Both the position numbers and the translations under genes were made by a program. The notes below the pieces were generated by a model. The model had not been told where the DNA came from and made no database searches. It saw only the letters and a list, made by a program, of their open reading frames with translations. DNA of 64,000 nucleotides, from NCBI GenBank assembly GCA_035772735.1, contig JASDFA010000019.1:40013001-40077000 (forward strand). The letters run 5' to 3'. Below, one piece after another: positions 7,975-18,634 of this stretch (positions within the stretch are counted from its first letter, which is position 1; each line of letters opens with the position of its first letter). This stretch comes from Datura wrightii (Eukaryota > Streptophyta > Magnoliopsida > Solanales > Solanaceae).

Positions 7975-10529
7975 TGTCACACCCCGCCTTGGGGGGTATG
8001 ACTGGCACCTGGTGCCCTACTAGGACCTAACCTGCTGGACTGTTAAGCCTGGGCACATCTGGTGCCTGGCTGGCTCTGACTCACATTTCTGGAAACAAAG
8101 GGCTATATAACTTCTGTACCTGTACCAGCAGCTGACCAGAAACATATTCATTCAGGGGGGACCTATGCGAGCCGACAAGGCCACCATGCTGTCTAGTTAT
8201 CTGCAACTCAATCATAACGTATTAAGAAGCTACGTGACCGGCAAGGTCACCACTACTGATAACTAAGGCCCCACACGACCATCACAATAGCAAGAAGGAA
8301 TGCTAACAACTACACAACTGCACGGCCTTTCACGACCGGCTCATCTGACCACAGGGAATATATACAGACCGCAAGCCACTAGGAAGAATAATAGAAATGA
8401 TCGGGACAGGGCCCCGACCTACCCGTACTGTACAACAAAAGGAACTGAACTACACCTCTAGAAATTCAATCTCCGGATGACAGGAGCTGAATACTCAATC
8501 GCTGATGGGGATCACGTGGTATCGCCTGCTCGTCTATGGGTACCTACAGGCAAGTAATGCAGCGCCCCACTGGGCGTCAGTACCGCTGGTACTGAGTATG
8601 TAAAGCAATAACTGAAAACAAAATCTGAAAGCAATAATATGACCGATGACACTGAACTAGAAGGAATAACTTAACTGTCTGATAATGTAAACCTTACCTT
8701 CTCTCAATCTTTACTGGAAGGGATAAGAGTCATACCTGGAAACGTATCGTGCTACTGCTGATCTACTTGTATCTAACATAACATGGCATAACATGAAATA
8801 ACATAACATAGCACACACAAACCTTACCCGGCCCCCATAAGCCGGGAGGTACAACCAGCACAGAATCTATACCCCTACCCCGGTCATCCCATCTCCTATA
8901 CTGGTTGTAAGCATCCCGCCGGTCCCCTGGGTATGCACTTGGGCTCGCTGGGCCCCTGACTATAACTGCATCTGAGTCCGGAGGACTCCTGAATCTGCAC
9001 CCGGGCGTATTTGCTCGACTGGGGTGTGTAAGGGCCGATCAAGGCACAAATATGGGGAAAACTGGCATCCCATCTTCGTCCCCTGGCGGGACGGCATCCC
9101 ACTCCGTAGAGTGACGTATCCTCATCCTCTGGCGGACGAGTCGATACAGCTATTTACCCTGGGCGGTCATGGATGCTAGGTAATCCAACCCCAAACAATA
9201 CAACGGTCTCAACTGGTAATACTGTCTGTGTATCTCACATGCTGAGGCTAATAAGGGTAAAGTACCATATATATTACCTGCTGAGCTAATGATAGTAATC
9301 TGTACGTATTTAATACGTGCTGAGGCAGGTAAAGATGTATAAATATGAATATAGTCTCCTGCCGGACTGTACTGGGCAAATACTATATAAGATAATGTTT
9401 CTGCTGAAAACTCTATTGTTTACTAAGTTTCTGTATACACTATATGCTGGACTAGTGATAAAAATATGTACATACTTAATACCTGTTGAGGCTGGAAGTA
9501 CTATATGTGTATGTACGAATATAGTCTTTCTGCTGAATTATGTTGTATACTGATTTTCTATAGTAACATGATTTACTATTCCTGACATGCTTTCTAAACT
9601 TCCTTTTAGTCTGCTATTCTATTTCTGAAGTGCTTTACGGGTATTGCATTGCTATACGGGGTTTCAACTGAATACAACCACATCCTAACATTTCGTATCA
9701 ATATTCATAATAACGCAATATTCGACTTCTGAACATCCTACTAGTCTGTAAAATGCTATACTGTCTCAATATTACTTAACTTGCTGAGCAAACTAACTTT
9801 ACATACCTTATCTTTGACTATTCGTCCGTCGGACGAGGCTCGGCCGGTACTTCAACTATTTTCTTCCAACTGCATTCATAAATACGTCAATCAATACTAA
9901 ATACAGCTTTATTGTAAAGAGCAACGTTACTTTCGATATAGTTTATAGCCTAAACTCAGGCTTATCGAAAGACGGTCGAAAACTCGCTATTTTTCAGCGG
10001 CCCAGAAGGGAGAAGTATTCACTTCTCAGCTAGGAACACATAGACATTAATTTAGAGCAATTCTACTTACCTTAGTTCGGTGGCTCGCCGATTCGTTGGC
10101 CGTATTTCACGAAACTAAATCCGTATAAATGCTCTCTGTTGCTAAATACTTTGGTATCTAGAATTAATTTGAGTTTGGGCAGCGTTTGGCACCGTAATCG
10201 GACGAAAATATATAATTTCCTTCGTCTTCCTAGGCTTCACTGCGCTTTTCTGAAAATTTATAAGTGATAATTGATTTTAAACCGAAGTGGGGGCTTTATA
10301 TACTTGGGCCTGGACTTGGGCAACGTGTCACGGAGCCATCGCGGAGGCCTCTCCTCTGTGACACGCTGCCATCGCGGAGGGGCTCTGCCTCGGCTCCTTC
10401 CGTGATGGTTCGACGGGTTTCTCGTCCGATCTTTTCTCGGGCCTTTCTCCAACACGTATGGCCTTCAAATATGCTTAACCAACGTGGGAATAGGTCATCT
10501 ACGTGCCGGGAATTCTACGGGGTGTAACA
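7975..10529 (-). repeat. Element 1 5' LTR
   Basis: Long terminal repeat of about 2.56 kb, paired with 116-2707. It holds a TATA box at 10294-10302, the palindromic module at 10325-10364 (one mismatch in an arm) and the GTAC hairpin at 8578-8594. It lacks 37 bases present in the 3' LTR near 8109, lost between two TATAA words. Confidence 0.95.
10294..10302 (-). promoter_or_regulatory. TATA box of the element 1 5' LTR promoter
   Basis: TATATAAAG on the minus strand. As the copy in the 5' LTR it would drive transcription of element 1. Inverted repeat arms at 10325-10335 and 10354-10364 lie just upstream. Confidence 0.75.
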
Positions 10530-10534
10530 GAGAC
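10530..10534. repeat. Target site duplication GAGAC, right copy
   Basis: Matches 111-115 and follows the LTR terminus GTGTAACA at 10529. Confidence 0.93.
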
Positions 10535-10595
10535 TAGTACCCTCCCCAACAGCTGTGCCAATCAACCATGTAGTCATCTTCCTTTTCACAGTCAT
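10530..10595 (-). pseudogene. Element A gag, start codon and first 22 codons
   Basis: The ATG at 10593-10595 begins a peptide matching the gag start of element B (18427-18429 downward). The frame runs into the GAGAC insertion site and resumes at 115. This piece and 1-115 therefore belong to one gag gene split by 10.4 kb. Confidence 0.82.
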
Positions 10596-10708
10596 AATCT
10601 GAAACAATAACATGATTTATATATCACAGTACTTATGATCATGACCTATAGCACTAACTATTAGTAAAAGAAGTGAAAAAATTCCTAAATGTCCTGTAGC
10701 CTCCTTAT

Positions 10709-10736
10709 TATAAGTATGGTGCACAACATACCCATA
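10709..10736 (-). ncRNA. Leader hairpin with GTGCAC loop, element A
   Basis: TATGGGTATG and CATACTTATA pair over 10 bp with two G-U wobbles around the same 8-base loop, TTGTGCAC. It lies 51 bases past the primer site. The stem sequence differs from element 1 but still pairs. Confidence 0.65.
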
Positions 10737-10787
10737 AGCAAGACTCTACTAGACACAGCTTTGTGGACTCTCTAGGACACGACTTCT

Positions 10788-10798
10788 CTCTGATACCA
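10788..10798 (-). other. Primer binding site (initiator tRNA-Met), element A
   Basis: TGGTATCAGAG on the minus strand, four bases from the LTR boundary at 10803. Confidence 0.85.
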
Positions 10799-10802
10799 AG
10801 TC

Positions 10803-13523
10803 TGTCACGCCCCAGAACGAGGGTAGGGTGCAACTGGCACTCGATTCATTATCGATCGAGAAGCCGACCATATAACATCTATAAATGTAACACTAAGGCT
10901 GACCAAGCCACCTGTCACAACCAACCAAGATAAATACTGGGGAAATAATGCCTTGATAATTATAAATACACAACCTGGAAAGGTGACAAGGCTACAATAA
11001 AGCAAAGAAAGGCAATGAAATATCAGTATGACTACACAACTCATACTACTATACAAACTAGTCCATATCAGCCTCTAAGGAGTAAACAAACTGAAATGCA
11101 CGGGACAGGGCCCCGACCTACCCATGTTGTACACAAAATTGAAAATAGTCCAAACTAGAACATGGCTCCTGGAAGAGAGGAGCATACCACTATTCCGCTA
11201 AAGTTTGGCTCCTACTTCGTCCGATGATCTGAGCCTCGGCCTGTACCTGCAGCACGATTGCAGGAAGGGTCCCAAGATGAAGGGACGTCAGTACGAATAA
11301 AATGTACTAGTATGTAAGGATGAAAACTATAAACATGTAAGATAAAAATGATAACTAAGCCAGAGATAAGGAGTAGTAACAACCCGAAATTCTGAAAACA
11401 GAAACCTGACAATAACTCTTTATTGAAGTGTAAATGCAACCATCTAATGGACAACAAAGACTTTAACTGAAATGCGAGCAGACAGCCGACCATAAAATCT
11501 ATATACAATCCATCCAGCCAATGCACCACACTAGGATAAAAATAAAAATGCCTCCATTCGGTGTACCATACAGGGGTAAAAATGAAAATGCCTCCAACCG
11601 GTGTACCATACCGGGGTAAGCTCCGTCCAGCCAGTGTACCAAACTGGGTATAATAACAAGACCCGTGCACCACACCAGGGTAAAATCAATAAATCTTAGA
11701 TAAAATCATAAATGGAGCCGATATGGCTTATACTGGACCAACTTAATACATACAACATAGAAATTATGAATACTAAACATGTGGCATGCATAGGCCTCCT
11801 TCGTAATGCATAACTGGAACTGAGTACATATAACATGTAAAGCAAGAAAATAGAACTTAAAAGCAGGTAATAAAAACTTGTATAAATCATAAGGAACTAC
11901 GGATAACCTAAGAGTTTCAACAAAATTTATAGATCGTCTCCAAGGGACATTAGAGCTTAGAAACTCGCTAGCTAGTCGTTCGGCTTAAGGGAACGGGATT
12001 ATGAAATCTCTCCTTGACCTGAAATATTTCATAACATACACATAAGATAAAGGACAACCATAACCAGGTAATCATAATTCGGTAAGCTCGTTTGCCCTCA
12101 ATAGCTTGCGATGTCTTTACATGGCTTAAAATCATTTACACGTTCTCCTCTCGGATCTTTCACCAATTTACGTTAGCAACCAGACCTTTAAACACATTTA
12201 ACATCACATATATACAAACAAGACATACAGTATGGACCAGCTAACAATGCCCATGCTGAGGGGTCTCCAACTCCATGTACAACTACGAAACAATCAACAC
12301 AATATCACACTTTAGGTGTCTCACTTCGGCTAGGCATAATCTTAACATTTATCCTCAATAAAACATGGGAATTTAAAGCATAAATGAAGCTTAACATACT
12401 TCCTCAAGACTTTTAAATAGGTTGCTATCTCATTCGATTCACAACACACGAATCGTGCTTAAAAGAACTTTTCTCTAGCCGATTTCCCATCTCAATGATC
12501 AGCCTTCAACCTCCTTAATCTAGTGGTTTTATAGGCCAACAACAATCTTAATATATTTCAAAAAAATTCAGCCAACATAACTAATCAGAGGCAGTCAAAA
12601 TAGCAACAACAACACAGGGCAACATGAACAACATTTAGCCATTTTCTCAACTAATTTTCACTAACTTTTGAGGGAGAAAACAGAGGAAATTTTACCATAG
12701 TTTTTCTGTGATTCTACCCCTAAATATGAAGTATAATTACTGCAAAAGAAACAGCAAAAAAGCCTAAGAAAAATGAGAAAAACTCAGCTAAGAAACAGTC
12801 CATCGGCAGCTCACTTAGCTGCCAATTTCCAGATTTTCACTTAGCAATTTGAGAGGTTTAAGTGGGGCAAAATCCTTACCTTTTCTCATGATTTCAACAC
12901 CTAATCAAAGATGGATATATAGGAAGTCCAAATAGATTTTGAAACGCAGAAAAACTTCTTCAAAACCTTGCCAAAAGGAGCTCCAAAACAGCCCCTAACA
13001 TACTTGGCAAGGTAATCTCATCTTATCTTGTCATTTTCTTGAACTTTGGTTGATGTTCCTCCTTGATTTTCTTTGTCCTAGCTGCTGGAATTGACCGAAA
13101 AATGGAATCCTTAGCAAACTGGTCGATTTAAATTTAGCTGGAAATGTTTTCTGCTAGTGAAAAAATCAGATTTAAAGTAAATAGGGCGGTGGAGGCGCTA
13201 GGGCGTCTTGCTCGCGTCACCGCTCGAGATAGTTCAGTAAAATGCACATATCTTCTTACTCCGAACTGCAATTTACAAGCGGTTTGATGTTATGAAAACT
13301 AGACTCAAAGTACTTTAATTTGATAGGTCGTGGGGGTTCTAATTCATTATATATTGGGAGATATGGTTGTTTAAGTTTGACCGTTATTTATAAACTTCAC
13401 ATACTCTTTGGTTTTTTGATCGTACACATTTCCCTTGTCACCTACGACCAATATACAACCCGTACTTTCCCTAACCTAGAATAAAACATCAAATAACCAC
13501 CAAACAAAATTTGGGGTGTTATA
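10803..13523 (-). repeat. Family-2 Del LTR shared by elements A and B
   Basis: An LTR of about 2.72 kb. On its left are the primer site and leader of element A, so it is A's 5' LTR. On its right is a polypurine tract followed by the chromodomain end of element B, so it is also B's 3' LTR. The minus-strand start reads TATAACACCCC rather than the usual TGTAACACCCC, and the right LTR of B does the same (25922). It differs from the LTR at 18635 by several percent by eye. Confidence 0.88.
11515..11690. repeat. 33-40 bp minisatellite within the family-2 LTR
   Basis: Four to five degenerate copies of a unit containing GTGTACCATACCGGGGTAA followed by an A-rich run and GCCTCCA. Spacing is 40 bases between 11561 and 11601, then 33 bases. 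A matching array occurs in the other LTR at about 19345-19520. Confidence 0.75.
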
Positions 13524-13536
13524 TTCTCCCCCCCTT
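13524..13536 (-). other. Polypurine tract, element B
   Basis: AAGGGGGGGGAGAA-type purine run on the minus strand, directly beside the LTR end at 13523. Confidence 0.85.
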
Positions 13537-13628
13537 AGGAACATTCGTCCCCGAATGGAAATTAGTTTCACTTAATATGCATCAAAATAGATGCTCAGTA
13601 ACTTAAGTATCAAAAACACACCTTAACA

Positions 13629-14048
13629 TCACGTCGACATCGTAAATAGGTGAGGATATTTATTCTTCATTTCCTCCTCAGCCTCCAAAGTCACTTCCTC
13701 GATGTTATTACTTTGCCATAATACTTTAACTGAGTCGACTTCTTTGGTTCGAAGTTTCCTGACTTGTTGGTCAAGTATAGCAACTGGAACCTCGGTGTAG
13801 GTCATCTCCTCATAAATTCGGACATCATCGATAGGCATAACACGAGTTGGGTCTCCTATACACTTCCGCATCATCGATACATGAAATAGTGTGTGGACTG
13901 CCGCTAACTCTGGTGGCAACTCCAACTTATAGGCCACTTTTCCTATCCTGCGGATAACTCTGTAAAGCCCAACATATGTAGGACTCAGCTTGCATTTTTG
14001 GCCAAATCGCATAACGCCTTTCATAGGTGACACTTTCAGGAAGACCAA
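13629..14048 (-). pseudogene. Element B integrase C-terminus and chromodomain
   Basis: Open stretch of 139 codons matching the last part of element 1 pol: SPMKGVMRFG, then HVSMMRKCIGDP, and a chromodomain-like end with KVLWQSNNIEEVTLEAEE. The tryptophan expected before EAEE (TWEAEE in element 1) is Leu here. The upstream frame is broken at about 14050, so no complete pol exists. Confidence 0.85.
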
Positions 14049-14122
14049 TCATTAACAACAAACTCCAGCGCTCGACAGTGTACATCTGCATAAGACTTCT
14101 GCCTGCTCTAGGCTGTTTGAAG

Positions 14123-14920
14123 TCAATATCTAATAAGTTTCACCTTGCCAATAGCTTGCTGCACTAAGTGTGGCCCCAATAACTCTACCTCACAGAGTTC
14201 AAACCAGCCTACTGGTGACCTGAATTTTCGCCCATATAAAGCTTCATATGGAGCCATCTGAATACTTTCCTGGTAGCTGTTATTATAGGCGAACTCAATC
14301 AAGGAAACATGATCATCCCAGCTTCTGCCAAAATCTAAAACACAGGCACGCAACATGTCTTCAAGCGTTTGAATGGTGCGTTCAGCCTGTCCGTCTGTCT
14401 GAGGATGAAATGCGGTACTGAGGCTTACCTGAGTGCCCAGGCCTTTCTGGAAGGACTTCTAGAAGTTTTCTGTGAACTGAGCACCTCTATCAGAAATAAT
14501 GGACAAAGGGATGCCATGTTGGTGAACTATCTCTCGTATATAAAGCCTAGTATAATCCTCTGCAGCATATGTGGTCTTAACTGGCACGAAGTGAGGTGAT
14601 TTAGTTAATCTATCAACTATTACCTAGATAGAATCATACTTCCTGCTCATTCTAGGAAATCCTATAATAAAATCCATATTAATCACCTCCCACTTCAAGG
14701 CAGGAAATTCTATATCCTACACCAAACCTCCAGGCCTCTGGTGCTCAACCTTTACCTGTTGGAAATTGGGACACTGAGTCACAAGACCGGTGATGTCCTT
14801 TTCTATGCCATTCCACCAATATAGCTGCCTCAGGTCACGATACATCTTTGTGGCACCTGGGTGTACTGAATATCGAGAATAATGAGCTTCATTCATAATT
14901 TGTTCTCGTAGTTCACCCAC
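14123..14920 (-). pseudogene. Element B integrase, broken
   Basis: The zinc-binding part is open at 14717-14920 (HYSRYSVHPGATKMY, then CPNFQQVK, with the fourth ligand Cys replaced by Phe). The catalytic core at about 14357-14716 is recognisable only in pieces with stops and a frame change. 14123-14356 is the following segment with FAYNNSYQ and ALYGRKFRSPVGWFE. The integrase of this copy cannot be functional. Confidence 0.8.
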
Positions 14921-14999
14921 ATTAGGTACACATAGACGGCCCTGGACTCTAAGAACTCCATCGGGTCCATAATCAAATAGGCTCTGCTTCTGTTGTGGT

Positions 15000-16158
15000 A
15001 TACTGTCTCTTAGTAAGACTAACTCTGCATCATCTTATTGTCGTTGCTTAACTTCTACTACCAAGGACGATTCTGCTATGTTTTTGACAATAACACCCCA
15101 TCTTCGGCATCCAATTACCGAATCTGTAAGTCAGCCAACTGTCGTAGAGCCGTCATCATTTCAATCCTGTCAACCTGAATATGACTCAAGATACCCATAG
15201 ACTTGCGACTTAGCACATCATCTACAACATTATCCTTGCCCGGATGATACAGAATGCTAACATCATAATCTTTCAGCAATTCTAACCACCTTATCTAGCG
15301 TAAATTCAACTCCTTCTGCTGAAACAAATACTGGAGGCTCTTATGATCTGTCAAGATATCAACATGTACTCCGTATAAGTAATGGCGCCAAATCTTCAAT
15401 GCAAATACCACTGCGGCCAACTCAAGATCATGGGTAGGATAGTTTTTCTCGTGCTTCCTCAACTATTTAGAGGCATAAGAAATGAAATTGTCGTGTTGCA
15501 TCAGAAAACAACCTAGCCCAACTCTCGAATCATCACAATAGACCACATAACTGTCGACACCCTGGAAGAGTTAGGACAGGTGTTGAAGTCAGCCTATCCT
15601 TCAATTCCTAAAAACTTCGCTCACATGCCTCTGTCCGCTGAGACTTAGCTGCTTTATGAGTCAACTTTGTCAATGGTGCATAGTAGAGAAACCTTCCACA
15701 AATCGGCGATAATAACCTGCTAACCCCAGAAAGCTGCAAACCTCTGTAGGATTCAAGGGTCTGGGCCAAGTCTCTACTGCCTCTATCTTCAGACTATCCA
15801 CTCTTATAACTCCAACTGTAATTACATGACCACGGAAAGCCACAGATGTTATCCAAAACTCTCATTTAGAAAATTTAGCATATAACCTATTCTCCTGTAG
15901 AGTCTATAATACTGCTCTCAAATGACCTACATTCTCGGCCTCAGATCGTGAGTAAAATAGAATATCATCAATGAAGACGATCACAAATACATCAAGAAAA
16001 GGCCTAAACAACCGATTCATCAGGTCCATAAAAGTTGTTGGGTCATTAGTAAGACCAAATGACGTCACTAAGAACTCATAATGGCCATATCTAGTCCTAA
16101 AGGCAGTCTTGGGGATATCAACTTCCCTAACCTGTAACTGATGGTACCCGGATCTCAA
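15000..16158 (-). pseudogene. Element B RNase H and reverse transcriptase palm, broken
   Basis: 15904-16158 is open and holds SGYHQ, the palm motif FIDDIL and SRSEAEN, so the catalytic aspartate pair is kept. From about 15900 down to 15000 the thumb, connection and RNase H are recognisable by comparison with element 1 but have frameshifts and in-frame stops. Confidence 0.78.
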
Positions 16159-16254
16159 ATCAATCTTTGAGAAGCATCTGACACCCTCTAACTGATCAAA
16201 TAGGTCATCAATCCTGGGAAGTGGGTACTTATTCTTAATCTTAACCTTATTTAG

Positions 16255-16829
16255 CTACCTATAGTCGATACAAATTCTTAACGACCCGTATTTCTTTCGC
16301 ACAAAGAGCACTGGTGCACCCCGAGGCGATACACTAGGTCGAATGAATCCCTTCTCAAGCAGATCTCTCAACTGCTCCTTTAATTCCCTTAGCTCTGCTG
16401 GAGCCATTCTATATGGAGGGATCGATATAGGATGAGTACCTGGAAGTAGATAAATAGCAAAATCTATCTTCCTTTCAGGAGGAATTCCAGGAAAATCCTC
16501 TGGAAAGACCTCAGGGACCTCATTTATAATAGGAATTAACTGGAGAGTCGTAGGATCACTTTCCAAGCTTCTTACCCGAACCAAGTGAGAAATACAACCC
16601 TGGGATATAAACTTCAGATCCTTAAGGTATGAAATAAACTTACATTTAGGCATAGCGACATCACCTTGCCATTCCCGGACTGGCTCGCCGGGATAATTGA
16701 ATCTAACAACCTTAGTCTGCAATCAACATTAGCATAACATGCTTCCAACCAATCCATACCAAAAATGACATTAAAATCAACCACTTCAAGATCAACTAGA
16801 TCAGCTAAGGTTGATCTATCACATACCAA
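16255..16829 (-). pseudogene. Element B protease C-terminus and reverse transcriptase N-terminus
   Basis: Two overlapping open segments in different frames (16614-16829 and 16255-16722). The first has FGMDWLEACYANV of the protease end; the second has PGIPPERKIDFAI, PPYRMAP and LRICIDYR, then TAG at 16255-16257. Element 1 has CAG (Gln) at that TAG. A frameshift lies between the two segments. Confidence 0.82.
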
Positions 16830-16918
16830 TACTATGCAATTTCAGTAAACTCATCTAGCTAACACAGATTTGCCAAGTGGCGTGGAAACAACAAATGGTA
16901 TAGATAATAACATAGGGA

Positions 16919-17176
16919 CTATCTCAAACTGACTTGAAACCAATGGTGTGACATAGAGAGTGTAGAACCGGGATCAAGTAAGACATATACTACATGATAA
17001 TAAATAATCAAAGTACCTGTAACAACATCAGGTGAGGCCTCCTGGTCCTGTCGACCGCCCAAAGCATAAAATCGATTCTGGGTTGCCCCAGAACTAGAAG
17101 CCTCTCTCCATATGACTCTGCCACGGCCTGTTGCTAGCTGAGGATCAGGTTTGGGAGGTCGAACGGGGGAAGACAA
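16919..17176 (-). pseudogene. Element B protease active-site segment
   Basis: Open stretch of 85 codons with the aspartic-protease triad region LLDPGSTLS preceded by the gag-pro linker SPDVVTGTL. It is followed by a frameshift near 16920. Confidence 0.8.
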
Positions 17177-17188
17177 AGCAACCGCTGA

Positions 17189-17491
17189 TCACGCCTGATC
17201 CGCCTTAACCCTATCTGAACAATCCCTCATAAAGTGCCCTGGCTTCCCACAATGATAACATACATTCTGCCGCTGAAGACACTGACCTGGATGAGATTTC
17301 CCACAATGGGGACAAGGAGGCAATGGTGGTCGCCTCTGCCCCGCCCACTCCTGTCGTCGAGAGCTAGATGGAGCTGGGCCTTGGTCCGTTCTCTGTCCCT
17401 GAAACTGAGGTGGGGCACTCCCTATTGGCCTAACTGACTGCCTGGATGAATGAGCCCCTAGGTCACCCTGCGGCCCTCTGTAAGGACCCAC
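17189..17491 (-). pseudogene. Element B gag nucleocapsid, two zinc knuckles
   Basis: The segment contains CPHCGKSHPGQC and then CYHCGKPGHFMRDC, the same two-knuckle arrangement as element 1, preceded by a Gln/Ser/Pro-rich linker. Confidence 0.85.
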
Positions 17492-17626
17492 AATCCTAGC
17501 TCTCTTTCATTGCTCCTGCTGTCTCCGAGTATCTCATAAGTGATGAACCAAATTCTCTTCCCTCTAGGCGAAAGCTTGAATTCGTGAAATGTCCGTATGC
17601 TCCTGAGTAGATACCCCCAAGAAATC

Positions 17627-17974
17627 TCAAGCTATATGAAGCCCCAACCCTAACATGAACCGATGAACTCTATCCTCCATCGTCTTAACCATGTGAGGAG
17701 CATACCTGGAGAGAGAATTAAACCGAAGAAAATACTCGCGCATACTCATAATTCCTTGCTCTAGGTGTAAAAACTGCTCAACTCGAGCCTGTCGAAGCTC
17801 CCGGGGTAGATTGTGGTGCATAAAGGCCTCGAAGAACTCTTCCCACTTAGCTGGTGGTGCATCAGTTCCTCTGGATCGAGCGCAAGCCTCATACCACAAT
17901 ATGGCCACATTACGTAGTCTGCAGGCCGCCAACTCTACTTCCTCAGTCATTGTAGCTCCCGTCGCCTTTAACAC
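17627..17974 (-). pseudogene. Element B gag capsid-like domain
   Basis: Open stretch of 115 codons with the Retrotrans_gag signature: ILWYEACARS, FMHHNLPRELRQARVEQF and MREYFLRFNSLSRYAP. It ends at a stop after LGLGLHIA. It is separated from the N-terminal segment by a stop near 18000. Confidence 0.85.
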
Positions 17975-18082
17975 CCTATAAGTCTGATCGATAAAGTCCT
18001 AAGGATCCTCGCTCGGGTCTGATCCAGTGAATATAGGAGGTCTCAAACTCAAGAACTCGCAGGTCCTGGAACTCTCAATTGC

Positions 18083-18429
18083 CTAGCCTCTATTTCTCTC
18101 CTTCGCCTCTAATCGTCGCTCTTGACCTACGGCTATACGAGCCATCAACTGAACAGCTCCCTCAAGACCCTGTCCTTCCAGAACAATTGGAGGTACCACA
18201 GGCGTGGGAGGGTCTGCCACTCTACTACCCTCAAGTACTGCTGGTGCAGGAGGAGCTAGAGGTCTATCTGCCATTGCTCTGGTCGGTGCGGGAGGAATTG
18301 TAATACTTGGGGCAGGAGATTCACTCTGAGCCTCCGACCTGTCTCTCTGATCCACTGGAGGGAGACTAGTACCCTCCCAAATGGCTACGCCAATCAACCT
18401 TGTAGTCATCTTCCTTGTCACGGGCATAC
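18083..18429 (-). pseudogene. Element B gag N-terminus
   Basis: The ATG at 18427-18429 (MPVTRKMTT) matches the element-A start at 10595. The region is rich in Pro, Ala and Glu, with a charged coil (QERRLEAKERNRG) at its end. It is the intact version of the sequence that element 1 splits in element A. Confidence 0.8.
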
Positions 18430-18540
18430 TCTGAAACAATAACATGATTTATATATCACAGTACTTATGAGCTCGACCTATAGCACTAACTATTAGTAAA
18501 AGAAGTGAAACAATTCCTAAATGTACTGTAGCCTCCTGAT

Positions 18541-18568
18541 TATAAGTATGGTGCACAACATACCCATA
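18541..18568 (-). ncRNA. Leader hairpin with GTGCAC loop, element B
   Basis: Same 10-bp stem and TTGTGCAC loop as at 10709-10736, 50 bases past the primer site. Confidence 0.65.
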
Positions 18569-18618
18569 AGAAAGACTCTACTAGACACGGCTTTGTGGAC
18601 TCCCTAGGACACGACTTC

Positions 18619-18630
18619 GCTCTGATACCA
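18619..18630 (-). other. Primer binding site (initiator tRNA-Met), element B
   Basis: TGGTATCAGAGC on the minus strand, four bases from the LTR start at 18635. Confidence 0.9.
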
Positions 18631-18634
18631 AGTC

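Larger units (their letters stand above)
116..10529 (-). mobile_element. Element 1: complete Ty3/gypsy Tekay/Del chromovirus, 10.4 kb
   Basis: The element has two LTRs (116-2707 and 7975-10529), a polypurine tract (2708-2720), an initiator-Met primer site (7959-7970), a gag-pol frame (7760 down to 2976) and a 5-bp target duplication. Domain order is gag, protease, reverse transcriptase, RNase H, integrase, chromodomain, which defines a chromovirus; the long LTRs and the sequence character suit Tekay/Del. It is inserted in the gag start of element A. By eye the LTRs differ at roughly 2% of positions plus a 37-bp deletion in the 5' LTR, so the insertion is fairly recent. Six nonsense codons and no frameshift interrupt gag-pol, so it is probably inactive. 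Confidence 0.95.

Noticed and set aside
10805..11056. Antisense frames in the family-2 LTR (also 11212-11673, 19047-19286)
   Set aside because: They lie in LTR minisatellite and U5 sequence, lack domains and differ between the two LTRs by stops.
11289..11309. AATAAA in the GTAC hairpin loop as a polyadenylation signal
   Set aside because: The element is transcribed from the minus strand, where the loop reads TTTATT.
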